NCBI RefSeq assembly: GCF_023072595.1
Contig: NZ_JALLGK010000010.1
Coordinates: forward strand, 1-64,000
From: Streptomyces sp. XM4193
GTDB taxonomy: Bacteria > Actinomycetota > Actinomycetes > Streptomycetales > Streptomycetaceae
Direction: 5' to 3'
Length of the DNA: 64,000 nt
Positions 1 to 37,782 of the stretch are shown here, piece after piece (the stretch's first letter is position 1; every line of letters starts with the position of its first letter). Both the position numbers and the translations under genes were made by a program. The notes beneath the pieces are model-generated. The model was not told where the DNA came from. It saw only the letters and a program-made list of their open reading frames with translations, and ran no database searches.

Positions 1-1660
1 CATCCAGACGCGCCAACGCCGCGTCCAACGCCTCCGCGAACACCGGGAAACGACCGTACAGTTCACGACCCATCCCGGCCCGCTGCGAACCCTGACCCGA
101 GAACAACACCGCAAGCGAACGCTCCACCGCACGACCCCGCGCCACCTCCACCGGCGCACCCTCGGCACCCGCCAACAGCAACGCACGGTGCTCGAAGGAG
201 GAACGACCGGTGGCCAGCGAGTACCCGAGGTCGAGCGGGTCGGCGTCGAGTGCGGTGAGGCGGTCCAGCTGACCCGGCAGCGCCTCCTCGGTGCGGGCGG
301 AGACCGTCCAGGGCACGACGGCCGGGGTGACGTCCGGCTCCGCGGCGGCCTGCGGCTCGGAGGTGTCGGGTTCCGACTGCTCCAGGATCACGTGGGCGTT
401 GGTGCCACTGAGGCCGAAGGAGGAGACGCCGGCCCGCCACGGGCGTCCGGTCTCGGGCCAGTCGGCGTGCTCGGCGAGCAGCCGGACCGCCCCGGCCTCC
501 CAGTCGACGTGCGTGGAGGGACGGTCGATATGCAGGGACTTGGGCAGTGTGCCGTGGCGCATGGCGAGGACCATCTTGATGACGCCCGCGACACCGGCTG
601 CGGCCTGGGTGTGCCCGATGTTGGACTTGATGGAGCCCAGCAGCAGCGGCTGCTGCTCGTCCCGGTCCCTGCCGTAGGTGGCCAGCAGCGCCTGCGCCTC
701 GATCGGGTCGCCCAGCGTCGTACCCGTGCCGTGCGCCTCGACGGCGTCGACGTCGGCTCCGGTCAGCCCGGCACTGGCCAGTGCCTGCCGGATGACCCGT
801 TGCTGCGACGGGCCGTTGGGCGCGGTGAGGCCGTTGGAGGCGCCGTCCTGGTTGACGGCGGAGCCGCGGACCACGGCGAGGATCTCGTGACCGTTGCGGC
901 GCGCGTCGGAGAGCCGCTCCAGCACGAGGACGCCGGCGCCCTCGGACCAGCCGGTGCCGTCGGCCGCGTCGGCGAACGCCTTGCAGAATCCGTCGCCCGC
1001 GAGACCGCCCTGCCGGGTGAAACCGGAGAAGTTCATCGGCGTCGACAGGACGGTGACACCGCCCGCGAGCGCGAGGGAGCTCTCCCCGCTGCGCAGGGAC
1101 TGGGCGGCGAGGTGCAGCGCGACGAGCGAGGAGGAGCAGGCGGTGTCGACTGTCAGGGCGGGGCCTTCGAGACCGAGGGCGTAGCTGACGCGTCCGGAGA
1201 TGACACTGGTGGCCAGGCCCGTGCTCGCGTGTCCCTCGACGTCCTCGCGGGAGGTCATGACGAGGTTGGCGTAGTCCTGGCCGGTGGTGCCGACGAAGAT
1301 TCCGGTGGCGGATCCGCGCAGGCCCGCCGGGTCGATGCCGGCCCGCTCCACGGCCTCCCAGGACGTCTCCAGCAGGATGCGCTGCTGCGGGTCCATGGCG
1401 AGCGCCTCGCGCGGCGAGATCCCGAAGAACCCGGCGTCGAAGTCGGCGACGTCGTGCAGGAATCCGCCGCGCTTGGTGGCGCTGACGCCCCGGTTGTCCT
1501 GGCCGCCGCCGAAGAGGGCGTCGAGGTCCCAGCCCCGGTCTGTCGGGAAGCCGGTGATGCGGTCCTCGCCGTCGGCGAGCATCTGCCACAGCGCGTCGGG
1601 GGTGTCGACGCCGCCGGGCATCCGGCAGGCCATGCCCACGATGACGACCGGGTCGTCGGC
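1..1660 (-). other. PKS module 16 (partial): KS and beginning of AT
   Basis: KS from about 1660 to 375 starts with DDPVVIVGMACRMPGG and has DTACSSSL (near 1130-1150) and HGTGT. AT begins near 115 with LFSGQGSQRAGMG and is cut by the window edge. Reductive domains of this module are not visible. By analogy with nystatin the module would carry a KR only (C7 hydroxyl), but that cannot be checked here. Confidence 0.9.
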
Positions 1661-4600
1661 GACGTCTGCCGCCACCAGCGGGGCGCCCGACTCGCCGTGC
1701 TCGTCGAGGAGTTCGGCCACCAGGTGCTCGGCGAGGCCGTGCGGGGTGGGGTAGTCGAAGACCAGGGTGGCGGTGAGGCGCAACCCGGTGACGGTGGTCA
1801 ACCGGTTGCGCAGTTCGACCGCGGTGAGCGAGTCGAAGCCGAGCTCGCGGAACTCGCGGCCGGGCTCGACGGACTTGGCCGACAGGTGGCCGAGTACGGC
1901 GGCGGCCTCGGCGCGCACCAACTCGACGGCGTGCGCGGTCCGTTCGTCGGCGGGGAGTTCGAAGAGGCGGCGGGCGAGGTCGGCTGCGGTGCTCGCGCCG
2001 CCGACGGCGGTCGCGGCGGCGCGACGAGTACCGCGCACCAGATTGCGCAGCAGCGGCGGGACGAAGCCGAGGACACGGCTGTCGCCCGAACTGGCGCCGA
2101 TGGCGACGACGAGGGGTTCGTCGGAGCCGGTGGCGGTGTCGAAGAGGGCGAGCCCGCGTTCGACGGGCAGGGGGGCGGCGCCGGACGCGGCGATGCGCTG
2201 CATGTCGGCTTCGGAGAGGGCGCCGGTCATGCCGGCGGTCTGCTCCCAAGCACCCCAGGCCAACGACAGACCCGGCAGACCCTCATCCGCACGGTGCTGA
2301 GCCAGCGTGTCGAGAACCACGTTGGCCGCCGCATAACTGGCCTGACCAGCGCTGCCCATCACACCGGAAACCGAGGAGAACATCACGAACGCGGCAAGAT
2401 CCAAGTCCCGCGTCAACTCGTGCAGATGCCAGGCCGCATCCACCTTCGGACGCAACACCGTCGCCAACCGCTCAGCAGTCAGCGCCGTCACCACGCCATC
2501 GTCCAGAACACCCGCCGTGTGCACCACAGCCGTCAACGGATGCTCCACAGACACCGAACCCAGCAGCTCAACGACACTCTGCCGGTCCGTCACATCGCAA
2601 GCACGAACATCCACATGAGCACCGGACTCGACCAGTTCGTCGCGGAAAGCATCAATGCCCTCAGCAAACGGACCACTGCGAGAGACCAGCAGCAGACGAC
2701 GAACGCCCCGCTCCTGAACAAGGTGACGAGCCAACACACGCCCAAGACCACCCGTACCACCAGTGATCAAAACCGTGCCCTCAGGATCCCAACGCGCCGG
2801 CATCCTCAACACGATCTTGCCAACGTGCCTGGCCTGACTCATGAAACGGAACGCCTCACGAGCCCGACGCACATCCCACGTCTTCACCGGCAACGGCGAC
2901 AACACACCCGCCGCAAACAAACCGACCAACTCGGACAGCAACTCACCCGTCCGATCAGGACCGGCCTCACCCAAGTCGAAAGCCCGGTAACGGACATCGC
3001 CCACCGACCCCGGATCACGGACGTCCGTCTTGCCCATCTCCAGGAACCGACCACCGGGGGCGGTGATCCGCAACGACGCGTCCACGAACTCGCCCGCAAG
3101 CGCGTTCAACACCACGTCCATCGCCGGGAACTTCTCCGCGAAGGACAGGTCGCGCGAGGAGGCGATGTGCTCGTCATCCAGGCCCAGCCCGCGCAGCGTG
3201 TCCCACTTGGACTCACTCGCCGTCGCATACACCTCGGCGCCCAGGTGACGCGCGAGCTGGATCGCGGCCATACCAACACCGCCGGCACCGGCGTGGACCA
3301 GCACCTTCTCCCCCGCCGACAACCCACCCAGATCGCGGAAGGCGTAGAGGGCGGTGAGGAACACCAGCGGCACAGAAGCCGCCACCTCGTCCGTCCAGGA
3401 CTCGGGCACACACGCCAGGAAACGCTCGTCGATGAGGGTCTCCGAGGCCAGACCGCCCGGCACCATACCCATCACACGGTCACCGACGGCGAGGCCGGTG
3501 ACATCCGGACCGACCGCGGTCACGACACCCGTCGCCTCCGCGCCCAACAGACCGGCCTCACCCGGGTACATGCCGAGCGCGTTCAACACATCACGGAAGT
3601 TCAGTCCCGCAGCACGCACCTCAACACGGACCTCACGACCCGCCGGCTCCTCCCACACCTCCGGAGCAGGCACCAGAGCGAGCGCGTCGATGCTGCCGGG
3701 AGCGGTGCTGTCCAGACGCCACGGGAGTCCGGGTACCGGGAGCAGCCCGGCTCCGGTGGTGAGCCGGGCGAGGCGCGCGACCAGGAGGGTGTCCTCGCGG
3801 ACCGCGAACTGGGTGTCGCCGCCGGCCAACAGGGCGGGCAGCTGGGGCAGTACGTCCTCGACGCCGGCATCGCCGTCCAGGTCGAGAAGAGCGAAGCGGC
3901 CGGGGTTCTCGGCCTCCGCGCTGCGGACGAGACCGTGGGCGGCAGCGGCCGGGAGGTCCCGCGCGGTGGTGTCGGGCCCCGCGGCGACGGCGCCCCGGGT
4001 GACGAACACCAGTCGGCCGGCGCCGGACGGGTCGAGTTCGAGCCACTCACGGACCAGTTCGAGGGTGCGGGCGGTGAGGGCGTGGACGGCGGCGGGGGTG
4101 TCGCCCTCGGGGGCGGTAAGGGGGACGAGGACCAGGTCGGGGGCGTGGCCCGCGGCCTCGGCGAGGTCGGACACCGTGGTGGGCAGGCCGAGGTTGTCGG
4201 CGCCCAGGGTGACCGCGCGGACGTCGTCGGCACCGCCGTCGGGGGCGGGGACCCACTCCAGCCGCAGCAGGCCGTCCTGCTCGCTGCGGTGCAGGGCGGG
4301 GGCGTGGAGGGCGGAGGGGGCGCGCAGGACCAGCGACTCGGCGGAGAGCACCGGGGCGCCCTCGACGTCGACGGCGGCGATGGACACCGAGTCCTCGCCG
4401 GTGCGGGCGACCCGGGCGCGTACGACGGAGGCGCCGCCCGCGTGCAGGGAGACCCCGGACCAGGAGAACGGGACGAGCTTCTTGCCGTCGCCGAGCCCCG
4501 CGAAGCCGACGGACTGGACGGCGGCGTCGAGCAGCGCCGGGTGCATCCCGTAGTACTCGGCGTCGTCCACCCGGGAGGGCAGGGCGACCTCGACGAAGGC

Positions 4601-7600
4601 CTCGTCGCCCCGTGTCCAGACGGCGCGCAGGCCCTGGAAGACGGGTCCGTACTCGGTGCGCTCGTAGAAGCCCTCCAGGTCGGCGGCGACCGCGCCGCGC
4701 GGCGGCCAGACGGAGGCGTCGAGCCCGGCGGTGCGCTCTCCGGTGGTGAGGAGTCCGGTGGCGTGCTCGGTCCAGCGCTGCTCGGGGTCGTCGACGGTCT
4801 GCGAGTAGACGGTGACGGGACGGGCGCCGGACTCGTCGGGGGCGCCGACCCAGACCTGGACGAGTGCGGCGGAGGTTTCGGTGAGGATGAGGGGCTTGGC
4901 GAGGGTGAGTTCCACGATCCGGTCGCAGCCGACCTGGTCGCCCGCGCGGACGGCGAGTTCGAGGAAGCCGGTGGCGGGGAAGGCGGCCATCCCGCCGACC
5001 GTGTGGTCCATCAGCCAGGGATGGGTCTGCGCGGAGAGGCGTCCGGTGAACAGGACGCCGTCGGTTCCGGCGAGGGAGACGGCGGCGCCGAGCAGCGGGT
5101 GTTCGGCGGAGGCGAGACCGGCGGCGCTGACGTCGCCGGCGGCGGCCATCAGGACGGGCCAGTACCGCTCGTGCTGCCAGCTGTAGGTGGGCAGGTCGGT
5201 GCGGCGGGCGCCGGTGCCCTCGAAGCAGGTCGCCCAGTCGACGGTGACGCCGGCGACGTGCAGCCGGGCGAGGCCGGTGAGCAGGGCGCGTTCCTCGGCA
5301 CGGTCCTTGCGCAGCACCGGCGCCACGACCGTGTCGGCGCTCTCCAGGGACTGCTGGGCGAGCGCGGTGAGGACGCCGTCGGGGCCCAGTTCGACGAAGG
5401 CGTTCGCTCCGGCGTCGGCGAGTGCGCGGACGCCGTCGGCGAAGCGGACCGTGGCGCGGACGTGCTCGACCCAGTAGTCGGGGCTCGTGTGGAGGCGTTC
5501 GTCGGCGAGGGCGCCGGTGACGTTGGAGACGATCGGCAGGATCGGCTCGTGGTAGGTGAGGCTCTCGGCGACGCGGCGGAACTCCGCGAGCATCGGCTCC
5601 ATCAGCGGCGAGTGGAAAGCGTGGCTGACCGAGAGGCGCTGGGTCTTGCGGCCCTCGGTGGCGAACTCGGCGGCCAGGGCGAGGACTTCGCTCTCCGCAC
5701 CGGCGAGGACGACGGAGTCGGGTCCGTTGACGGCGGCCAGCGAGACGCCCGCGGTCAGGCGCGGCGCGGCCTCGGCCTCGGTCGCCTGGACGGCCACCAT
5801 GGCGCCGCCGGACGGCAGTTCCTGCATCAGGCGGGCGCGGGCGGCGACGAGGGTGCAGGCGTCGGCGAGGGAGAGGACCCCGGCGACGTGCGCGGCGACG
5901 ATCTCGCCGATGGAGTGGCCGGCCACGAACTCCGGTGTGACGCCGAGCGTTTCGAGGAGCCGGTGGAGGGCGACCTCGACGGCGAACAGGGCGGGCTGGG
6001 TGTACCCGGTGGAGTCCAGGAGGGCGGCCTCGGGGGTGCGCCGGTCGGCGAACATGAGGTCGCGCAGCGGGCGGTCGAGGTGCGGGTCGAGGAGGGCGAG
6101 GACCTCGTCGAGCGCGGCGGCGAACGCCGGGAAGCGCGCGTACAGTTCGCGGCCCATGCCGGGGCGCTGGGAGCCCTGGCCGGAGAACAGGACGGCGAGG
6201 GAGCGCTGGCCGGCCTGGCCGCGGGCCACCTCGGTGGGGATGCCGTCGAGGCCGGCCAGCAGTACGGCGCGGTGCTCGAAGAGGGAGCGTCCGGTGGCCA
6301 GGGAGTGGCCGATGTCGAGCGGGGTGCCGGGGGTGGCGTCGAGACGCGTCAGCTGGGCGTCGAGGGCGGCCTCGGTACGGGCGGAGACCGGCCACGGGAC
6401 GACGGGGGCCACGGTCACGGGCCCCGCGGGGGTCTCGGGGGCCGCGGGTGCCTCGACGGGCTCGACCTGTTCGAGCAGGACGTGGGCGTTGGTGCCGCTG
6501 ATGCCGAAGGAGGACACACCGGCACGGCGCGGGCGGCCGGTCTCGGGCCAGTCCTGGGCGTCGGTGAGCAGGCGTACGGCGCCGCTCTCCCAGTCGACGT
6601 GCCGGGAGGGGGCGGCGGCGTGCAGGGTTGCGGGCAGCACGCCGTGGCGCATCGCCATGACCATCTTGATGACGCCCGCGACGCCCGCGGCGGCCTGGGC
6701 GTGCCCGATGTTGGACTTGATGGAGCCGAGCAGCAGCGGCTGGTCGGCGGGGCGGTCCTGGCCGTAGGTGGCCAGCAGGGCCTGCGCCTCGATGGGGTCG
6801 CCGAGGGGTGTGCCGGTGCCGTGCGCCTCGACGGCGTCGACGTCGGAGGTGGTGAGGCCGGCGGTGCCGAGCGCCTGCCGGATGACGCGCTGCTGGGCGG
6901 GCCCGTTGGGCGCGGTGAAGCCGTTGGAGGCGCCGTCCTGGTTGACGGCGGAACCGCGCACCACGGCGAGCACGGGGTGGCCGTTGCGGCGCGCGTCGGA
7001 GAGCCGCTCCAGGAGGAGCACGCCGACGCCCTCGGACCAGCCGGTGCCGTCGGCCTCGTCGGCGAACGCCTTGCAGCGTCCGTCGCCCGCCAGGCCGCCC
7101 TGGCGGGAGAACTCCATGAGCGAGCCGGGCGCGGACATCACGTTGACGCCGCCCGCGAGGGCGAGGGTGCACTCCCCCGCACGCAGGGCGTGGGTGGCGG
7201 CGTGCAGGGCGACGAGAGAGGAGGAGCAGGCGGTGTCGACGGTGACGGCGGGGCCTTCGAGGCCCATGGTGTAGGAGAGGCGCCCGGAGGTGGCGCTGGC
7301 GGCGATGCCGGTGCCGATGTCACCGGTGGCGTCGGACAGGGACCTGATCATCAGGTACGCGTAGTCCTGGCCGTTGGTGCCGACGAAGACGCCGGTGCGG
7401 CTGCCGCGCAGGGCGCGCGGGTCGATGCCCGCACGTTCGACGGCCTCCCAGGAGGTCTCCAGCAGGAGGCGCTGCTGCGGGTCCATGGAGACGGCCTCGC
7501 GGGGCGACACCCCGAAGAAGGCGGCGTCGAAGTCGGCCACCCCGTCGAGGAATCCGCCCTGCTGGCTGACCGCGTGACCGCGGGCGTCGACGCCCGCCTC

Positions 7601-7846
7601 GCGCAGCGCGTCCAGGTCCCAGCCGCGGTCGGTGGGGAAGCCGGAGACGGCGTCGGTGCCGGTCTCGACGAGGTTCCACAGGTCCTCGGGAGAGTTGACG
7701 CCCCCGGGGTAGCGGCAGCTCATCGCGACGACGGCGATGGGCTCCGAAGCCGCGGCGGAGAGTTCGCGGTTCTGCCGCCGCAGGCGCTCTGTCTCCTTGA
7801 GCGAGGCCCGGAGAGCTTCGACAACTTTTTCGCTGGGCGTGGTCAT
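1..7846 (-). CDS. Modular type I PKS, NysJ/AmphJ-like, modules 15 and start of 16 (partial, runs off left edge)
   Basis: Elongation PKS that takes the chain from the upstream six-module protein. Reading the reverse complement from the ATG at 7846 gives an open frame to base 1. Order seen: N-terminal docking helix (about 34 residues, MTTPSEKVVEALRASLKE...), KS, AT, DH, ER, KR, ACP, then KS and the first residues of AT of the next module. AT15 has GHSIGE and HAFH, so malonyl-CoA is expected. DH15 has an intact HxxxGxxxxP motif (near 4985-5015). ER15 has the NADPH motif LVHAGAGGVGMAA (near 3275-3312). KR15 is B-type (VLDDG). The start is supported by GGAG five bases upstream and by the 10-bp gap after the previous stop, which suggests translational coupling. 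Full reduction in module 15 predicts a methylene at C9, as in nystatin. The C-terminal part is outside the window. Confidence 0.95.
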   Translation of the reverse strand, partial: MTTPSEKVVEALRASLKETERLRRQNRELSAAASEPIAVVAMSCRYPGGVNSPEDLWNLVETGTDAVSGFPTDRGWDLDALREAGVDARGHAVSQQGGFLDGVADFDAAFFGVSPREAVSMDPQQRLLLETSWEAVERAGIDPRALRGSRTGVFVGTNGQDYAYLMIRSLSDATGDIGTGIAASATSGRLSYTMGLEGPAVTVDTACSSSLVALHAATHALRAGECTLALAGGVNVMSAPGSLMEFSRQGGLAGDGRCKAFADEADGTGWSEGVGVLLLERLSDARRNGHPVLAVVRGSAVNQDGASNGFTAPNGPAQQRVIRQALGTAGLTTSDVDAVEAHGTGTPLGDPIEAQALLATYGQDRPADQPLLLGSIKSNIGHAQAAAGVAGVIKMVMAMRHGVLPATLHAAAPSRHVDWESGAVRLLTDAQDWPETGRPRRAGVSSFGISGTNAHVLLEQVEPVEAPAAPETPAGPVTVAPVVPWPVSARTEAALDAQLTRLDATPGTPLDIGHSLATGRSLFEHRAVLLAGLDGIPTEVARGQAGQRSLAVLFSGQGSQRPGMGRELYARFPAFAAALDEVLALLDPHLDRPLRDLMFADRRTPEAALLDSTGYTQPALFAVEVALHRLLETLGVTPEFVAGHSIGEIVAAHVAGVLSLADACTLVAARARLMQELPSGGAMVAVQATEAEAAPRLTAGVSLAAVNGPDSVVLAGAESEVLALAAEFATEGRKTQRLSVSHAFHSPLMEPMLAEFRRVAESLTYHEPILPIVSNVTGALADERLHTSPDYWVEHVRATVRFADGVRALADAGANAFVELGPDGVLTALAQQSLESADTVVAPVLRKDRAEERALLTGLARLHVAGVTVDWATCFEGTGARRTDLPTYSWQHERYWPVLMAAAGDVSAAGLASAEHPLLGAAVSLAGTDGVLFTGRLSAQTHPWLMDHTVGGMAAFPATGFLELAVRAGDQVGCDRIVELTLAKPLILTETSAALVQVWVGAPDESGARPVTVYSQTVDDPEQRWTEHATGLLTTGERTAGLDASVWPPRGAVAADLEGFYERTEYGPVFQGLRAVWTRGDEAFVEVALPSRVDDAEYYGMHPALLDAAVQSVGFAGLGDGKKLVPFSWSGVSLHAGGASVVRARVARTGEDSVSIAAVDVEGAPVLSAESLVLRAPSALHAPALHRSEQDGLLRLEWVPAPDGGADDVRAVTLGADNLGLPTTVSDLAEAAGHAPDLVLVPLTAPEGDTPAAVHALTARTLELVREWLELDPSGAGRLVFVTRGAVAAGPDTTARDLPAAAAHGLVRSAEAENPGRFALLDLDGDAGVEDVLPQLPALLAGGDTQFAVREDTLLVARLARLTTGAGLLPVPGLPWRLDSTAPGSIDALALVPAPEVWEEPAGREVRVEVRAAGLNFRDVLNALGMYPGEAGLLGAEATGVVTAVGPDVTGLAVGDRVMGMVPGGLASETLIDERFLACVPESWTDEVAASVPLVFLTALYAFRDLGGLSAGEKVLVHAGAGGVGMAAIQLARHLGAEVYATASESKWDTLRGLGLDDEHIASSRDLSFAEKFPAMDVVLNALAGEFVDASLRITAPGGRFLEMGKTDVRDPGSVGDVRYRAFDLGEAGPDRTGELLSELVGLFAAGVLSPLPVKTWDVRRAREAFRFMSQARHVGKIVLRMPARWDPEGTVLITGGTGGLGRVLARHLVQERGVRRLLLVSRSGPFAEGIDAFRDELVESGAHVDVRACDVTDRQSVVELLGSVSVEHPLTAVVHTAGVLDDGVVTALTAERLATVLRPKVDAAWHLHELTRDLDLAAFVMFSSVSGVMGSAGQASYAAANVVLDTLAQHRADEGLPGLSLAWGAWEQTAGMTGALSEADMQRIAASGAAPLPVERGLALFDTATGSDEPLVVAIGASSGDSRVLGFVPPLLRNLVRGTRRAAATAVGGASTAADLARRLFELPADERTAHAVELVRAEAAAVLGHLSAKSVEPGREFRELGFDSLTAVELRNRLTTVTGLRLTATLVFDYPTPHGLAEHLVAELLDEHGESGAPLVAADVADDPVVIVGMACRMPGGVDTPDALWQMLADGEDRITGFPTDRGWDLDALFGGGQDNRGVSATKRGGFLHDVADFDAGFFGISPREALAMDPQQRILLETSWEAVERAGIDPAGLRGSATGIFVGTTGQDYANLVMTSREDVEGHASTGLATSVISGRVSYALGLEGPALTVDTACSSSLVALHLAAQSLRSGESSLALAGGVTVLSTPMNFSGFTRQGGLAGDGFCKAFADAADGTGWSEGAGVLVLERLSDARRNGHEILAVVRGSAVNQDGASNGLTAPNGPSQQRVIRQALASAGLTGADVDAVEAHGTGTTLGDPIEAQALLATYGRDRDEQQPLLLGSIKSNIGHTQAAAGVAGVIKMVLAMRHGTLPKSLHIDRPSTHVDWEAGAVRLLAEHADWPETGRPWRAGVSSFGLSGTNAHVILEQSEPDTSEPQAAAEPDVTPAVVPWTVSARTEEALPGQLDRLTALDADPLDLGYSLATGRSSFEHRALLLAGAEGAPVEVARGRAVERSLAVLFSGQGSQRAGMGRELYGRFPVFAEALDAALARLD
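1690..7745 (-). other. PKS module 15: KS-AT(malonyl)-DH-ER-KR-ACP
   Basis: Approximate domain positions on the minus strand: KS 7745-6480 (active Cys in DTACSSSL near 7230, HGTGT present), AT 6200-5310, DH 5130-4350, KR structural subdomain about 4300-3720, ER 3720-2800, KR catalytic part 2790-2240, ACP 1925-1690 (GFDSL near 1830-1850). All catalytic motifs I could read are intact, so a fully saturated two-carbon unit is predicted. The ER and catalytic KR stretch has a different codon flavour from the rest of the protein (see findings). Confidence 0.9.
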
Positions 7847-7856
7847 GTTGGCTCCG

Positions 7857-36410
<28,554 letters not shown>

Positions 36411-36581
36411 ATCAACGCAACCCATCTGGGAGAAGACCGGCGGACGGCTGGTGGTTCGGCGCGGGCACCTGGCGACTGGGGTGACCTCGTGCGGCCCGGG
36501 CCGCTTCGCCGGGGCACCCGCCATGGGCGCGTGCCGTGCACACGGTTCCGCAGATCATGGGCTCAGTCTGCGACGCTCCGT

Positions 36582-36597
36582 CTTTGGAAATCCCTAG
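36582..36597 (-). promoter_or_regulatory. PimM/AmphRIV-type PAS-LuxR operator upstream of the giant PKS
   Basis: On the minus strand the site reads CTAGGGATTTCCAAAG. The published PimM operator is CTVGGGAWWTCCCBAG, so 14 of 16 positions fit. It lies about 170-190 bp upstream of the chosen start codon. In pimaricin promoters such boxes cover the -35 region; a CAGACT about 10-16 bp downstream of the box could act as the -10. The role is inferred from the match and the polyene context. Confidence 0.65.
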
Positions 36598-36610
36598 TCT
36601 GTGACGGCAC

Positions 36611-36676
36611 TTCGGGGCCCCGGACGCGAGAGTTCGGGGGCCCGGACGCGAGAGTTCGGGGGCCCGGACGCGAGGA
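36611..36676. repeat. Three tandem copies of a 22-bp GC-rich unit
   Basis: Units at 36611-36632, 36633-36654 and 36655-36676 share the pattern TTCGGGG(G/C)CCCGGACGCG followed by AGAG or AGGA. The first two differ at one base and the third diverges in its last bases. They sit in the 337-bp gap between the dehydratase stop and the PKS start, next to the terminator hairpin and just upstream of the PAS-LuxR-type box relative to PKS transcription. Confidence 0.85.
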
Positions 36677-36708
36677 GGTCCGCACGCGGGCGCGTGCGGA
36701 CCTCCTCG
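36671..36708 (-). terminator. Strong hairpin terminator after the dehydratase gene
   Basis: A perfect 18-bp inverted repeat, arms CGAGGAGGTCCGCACGCG (36671-36688) and its complement (36691-36708), with only two bases between, so in RNA the loop would take a few base pairs. It starts 40 bp past the dehydratase stop. It lacks a T-run, as is common in Streptomyces. It suggests that the PKS has its own promoter rather than reading through from the dehydratase. Confidence 0.8.
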
Positions 36709-36747
36709 GAAGCGGGAGCGGATGCGGGTACGGGCCCGGCCGGGCTC

Positions 36748-37782
36748 CTACCAGGTGACGGTGGACAGCAGACGGCTGTAGTCGCGCTCGCGGGACGCCT
36801 GCTGCAGGTCGGACTCGACCATCATGCGCATGAGTTCCTCGAAGTCGACCTCGGGCTCCCAGCCCAGCTCCCGGCGGGCCGCGGAGGGGTCAGCGCACAG
36901 GGTCTCGACCTCGGCCGGGCGAACCAGATCGGGATCGACGACCACATGCTCCTCCCAGTCGAGACCGACGTGGTCGAAGGCGATACGGGCCGCGTCCCTG
37001 ACGCTGTGCATGGCACCGGTGCCCACCACGTAGTCGCCGGGCTCGTCCTGCTGGAGCATCAGGTGCATGGCGCGCACGTAGTCGCCGGCGAAGCCCCAGT
37101 CGCGCTGGGCGTCGAGGTTGCCCAGGCTCAGCTTGTCCATCAGGCCGAGCTTGATCTGCGCCACCGCCAGGGAGATCTTGCGAGTCACGAACTCGGCGCC
37201 CCGGCGCGGGGACTCGTGGTTGAAGAGGATGCCGGACACCCCGTACATCCCGTACGACTCGCGGTAGTTGCGGGTGATGTAGTGGCCGAACGTCTTCGCC
37301 ACTCCGTAGGGGCTGCGCGGGTGCAGGAAGGTCGTCTCCCGCTGCGGGCTCTCCGCCACCTGTCCGAACATCTCGGAGGACGACGCCTGGTAGAAGCGGA
37401 TCTGCCCGCCTCCGGTGCTGCCGGTGGACTTGCTGAGGCCCGAGACGATGCGGACCGCCTCCAGCATGCGCAGCACGCCGGTGCCGTTCACCTCGGTGAC
37501 CAGCTCGGGCTGCTGCCAGGACATCGGTACGAACGAGACGGCGCCCAGGTTGTAGACCTCGTCGGGCTGGACCAGGTCCACGGCCGACACCAGGCTGCCC
37601 TGGTCCATCAGGTCGCCGTCCACGAAGGACAGGCCGGGGATCAGCTTGGCTATCCGGTCCTTCCGGGGGTTGGCCTGTCCCCGGCACAGCCCCCAGACCT
37701 GGTAGCCCTGGCCCAGCAGGTGTTCGGCCAGGTACGAACCGTCCTGGCCGGTGATTCCGGTGATCAGTGCACGCTTGGACAT
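36748..37782 (-). CDS. GDP-mannose 4,6-dehydratase (NysDIII/AmphDIII-like)
   Basis: Converts GDP-mannose to GDP-4-keto-6-deoxymannose, the first dedicated step towards GDP-mycosamine in polyene pathways. The 344-residue protein has the extended SDR nucleotide motif TGITGQDGSYL at residues 8-18, the SSSEMFG catalytic stretch and the YGVAK Tyr/Lys pair. The start ATG at 37782 is preceded by AGAGGGAAG; the open frame extends further upstream but without family-like sequence. It lies directly upstream of the giant PKS on the same strand, as nysDIII/amphDIII lie next to nysI/amphI. A housekeeping Gmd for cell-surface sugars is the alternative, but the neighbourhood argues for polyene sugar supply. 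The aminotransferase and glycosyltransferase for mycosamine are not in this window. Confidence 0.93.
   Translation of the reverse strand: MSKRALITGITGQDGSYLAEHLLGQGYQVWGLCRGQANPRKDRIAKLIPGLSFVDGDLMDQGSLVSAVDLVQPDEVYNLGAVSFVPMSWQQPELVTEVNGTGVLRMLEAVRIVSGLSKSTGSTGGGQIRFYQASSSEMFGQVAESPQRETTFLHPRSPYGVAKTFGHYITRNYRESYGMYGVSGILFNHESPRRGAEFVTRKISLAVAQIKLGLMDKLSLGNLDAQRDWGFAGDYVRAMHLMLQQDEPGDYVVGTGAMHSVRDAARIAFDHVGLDWEEHVVVDPDLVRPAEVETLCADPSAARRELGWEPEVDFEELMRMMVESDLQQASRERDYSRLLSTVTW

Noticed and set aside
4047..7172. Arg/Pro-rich minus-strand frame within the second PKS
   Set aside because: It is in a different frame from the KS/AT/DH reading and has no domain motifs.
36411..36524. N-terminal extension of the giant PKS upstream of ATG 36410
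   Set aside because: The extra 38 residues (MAGAPAKRPGPHEV...) have no PKS character, and the docking helix begins at the chosen Met.
36611..36676. Tandem repeats as a CRISPR array
   Set aside because: The units are directly adjacent without spacers and no cas genes are present.
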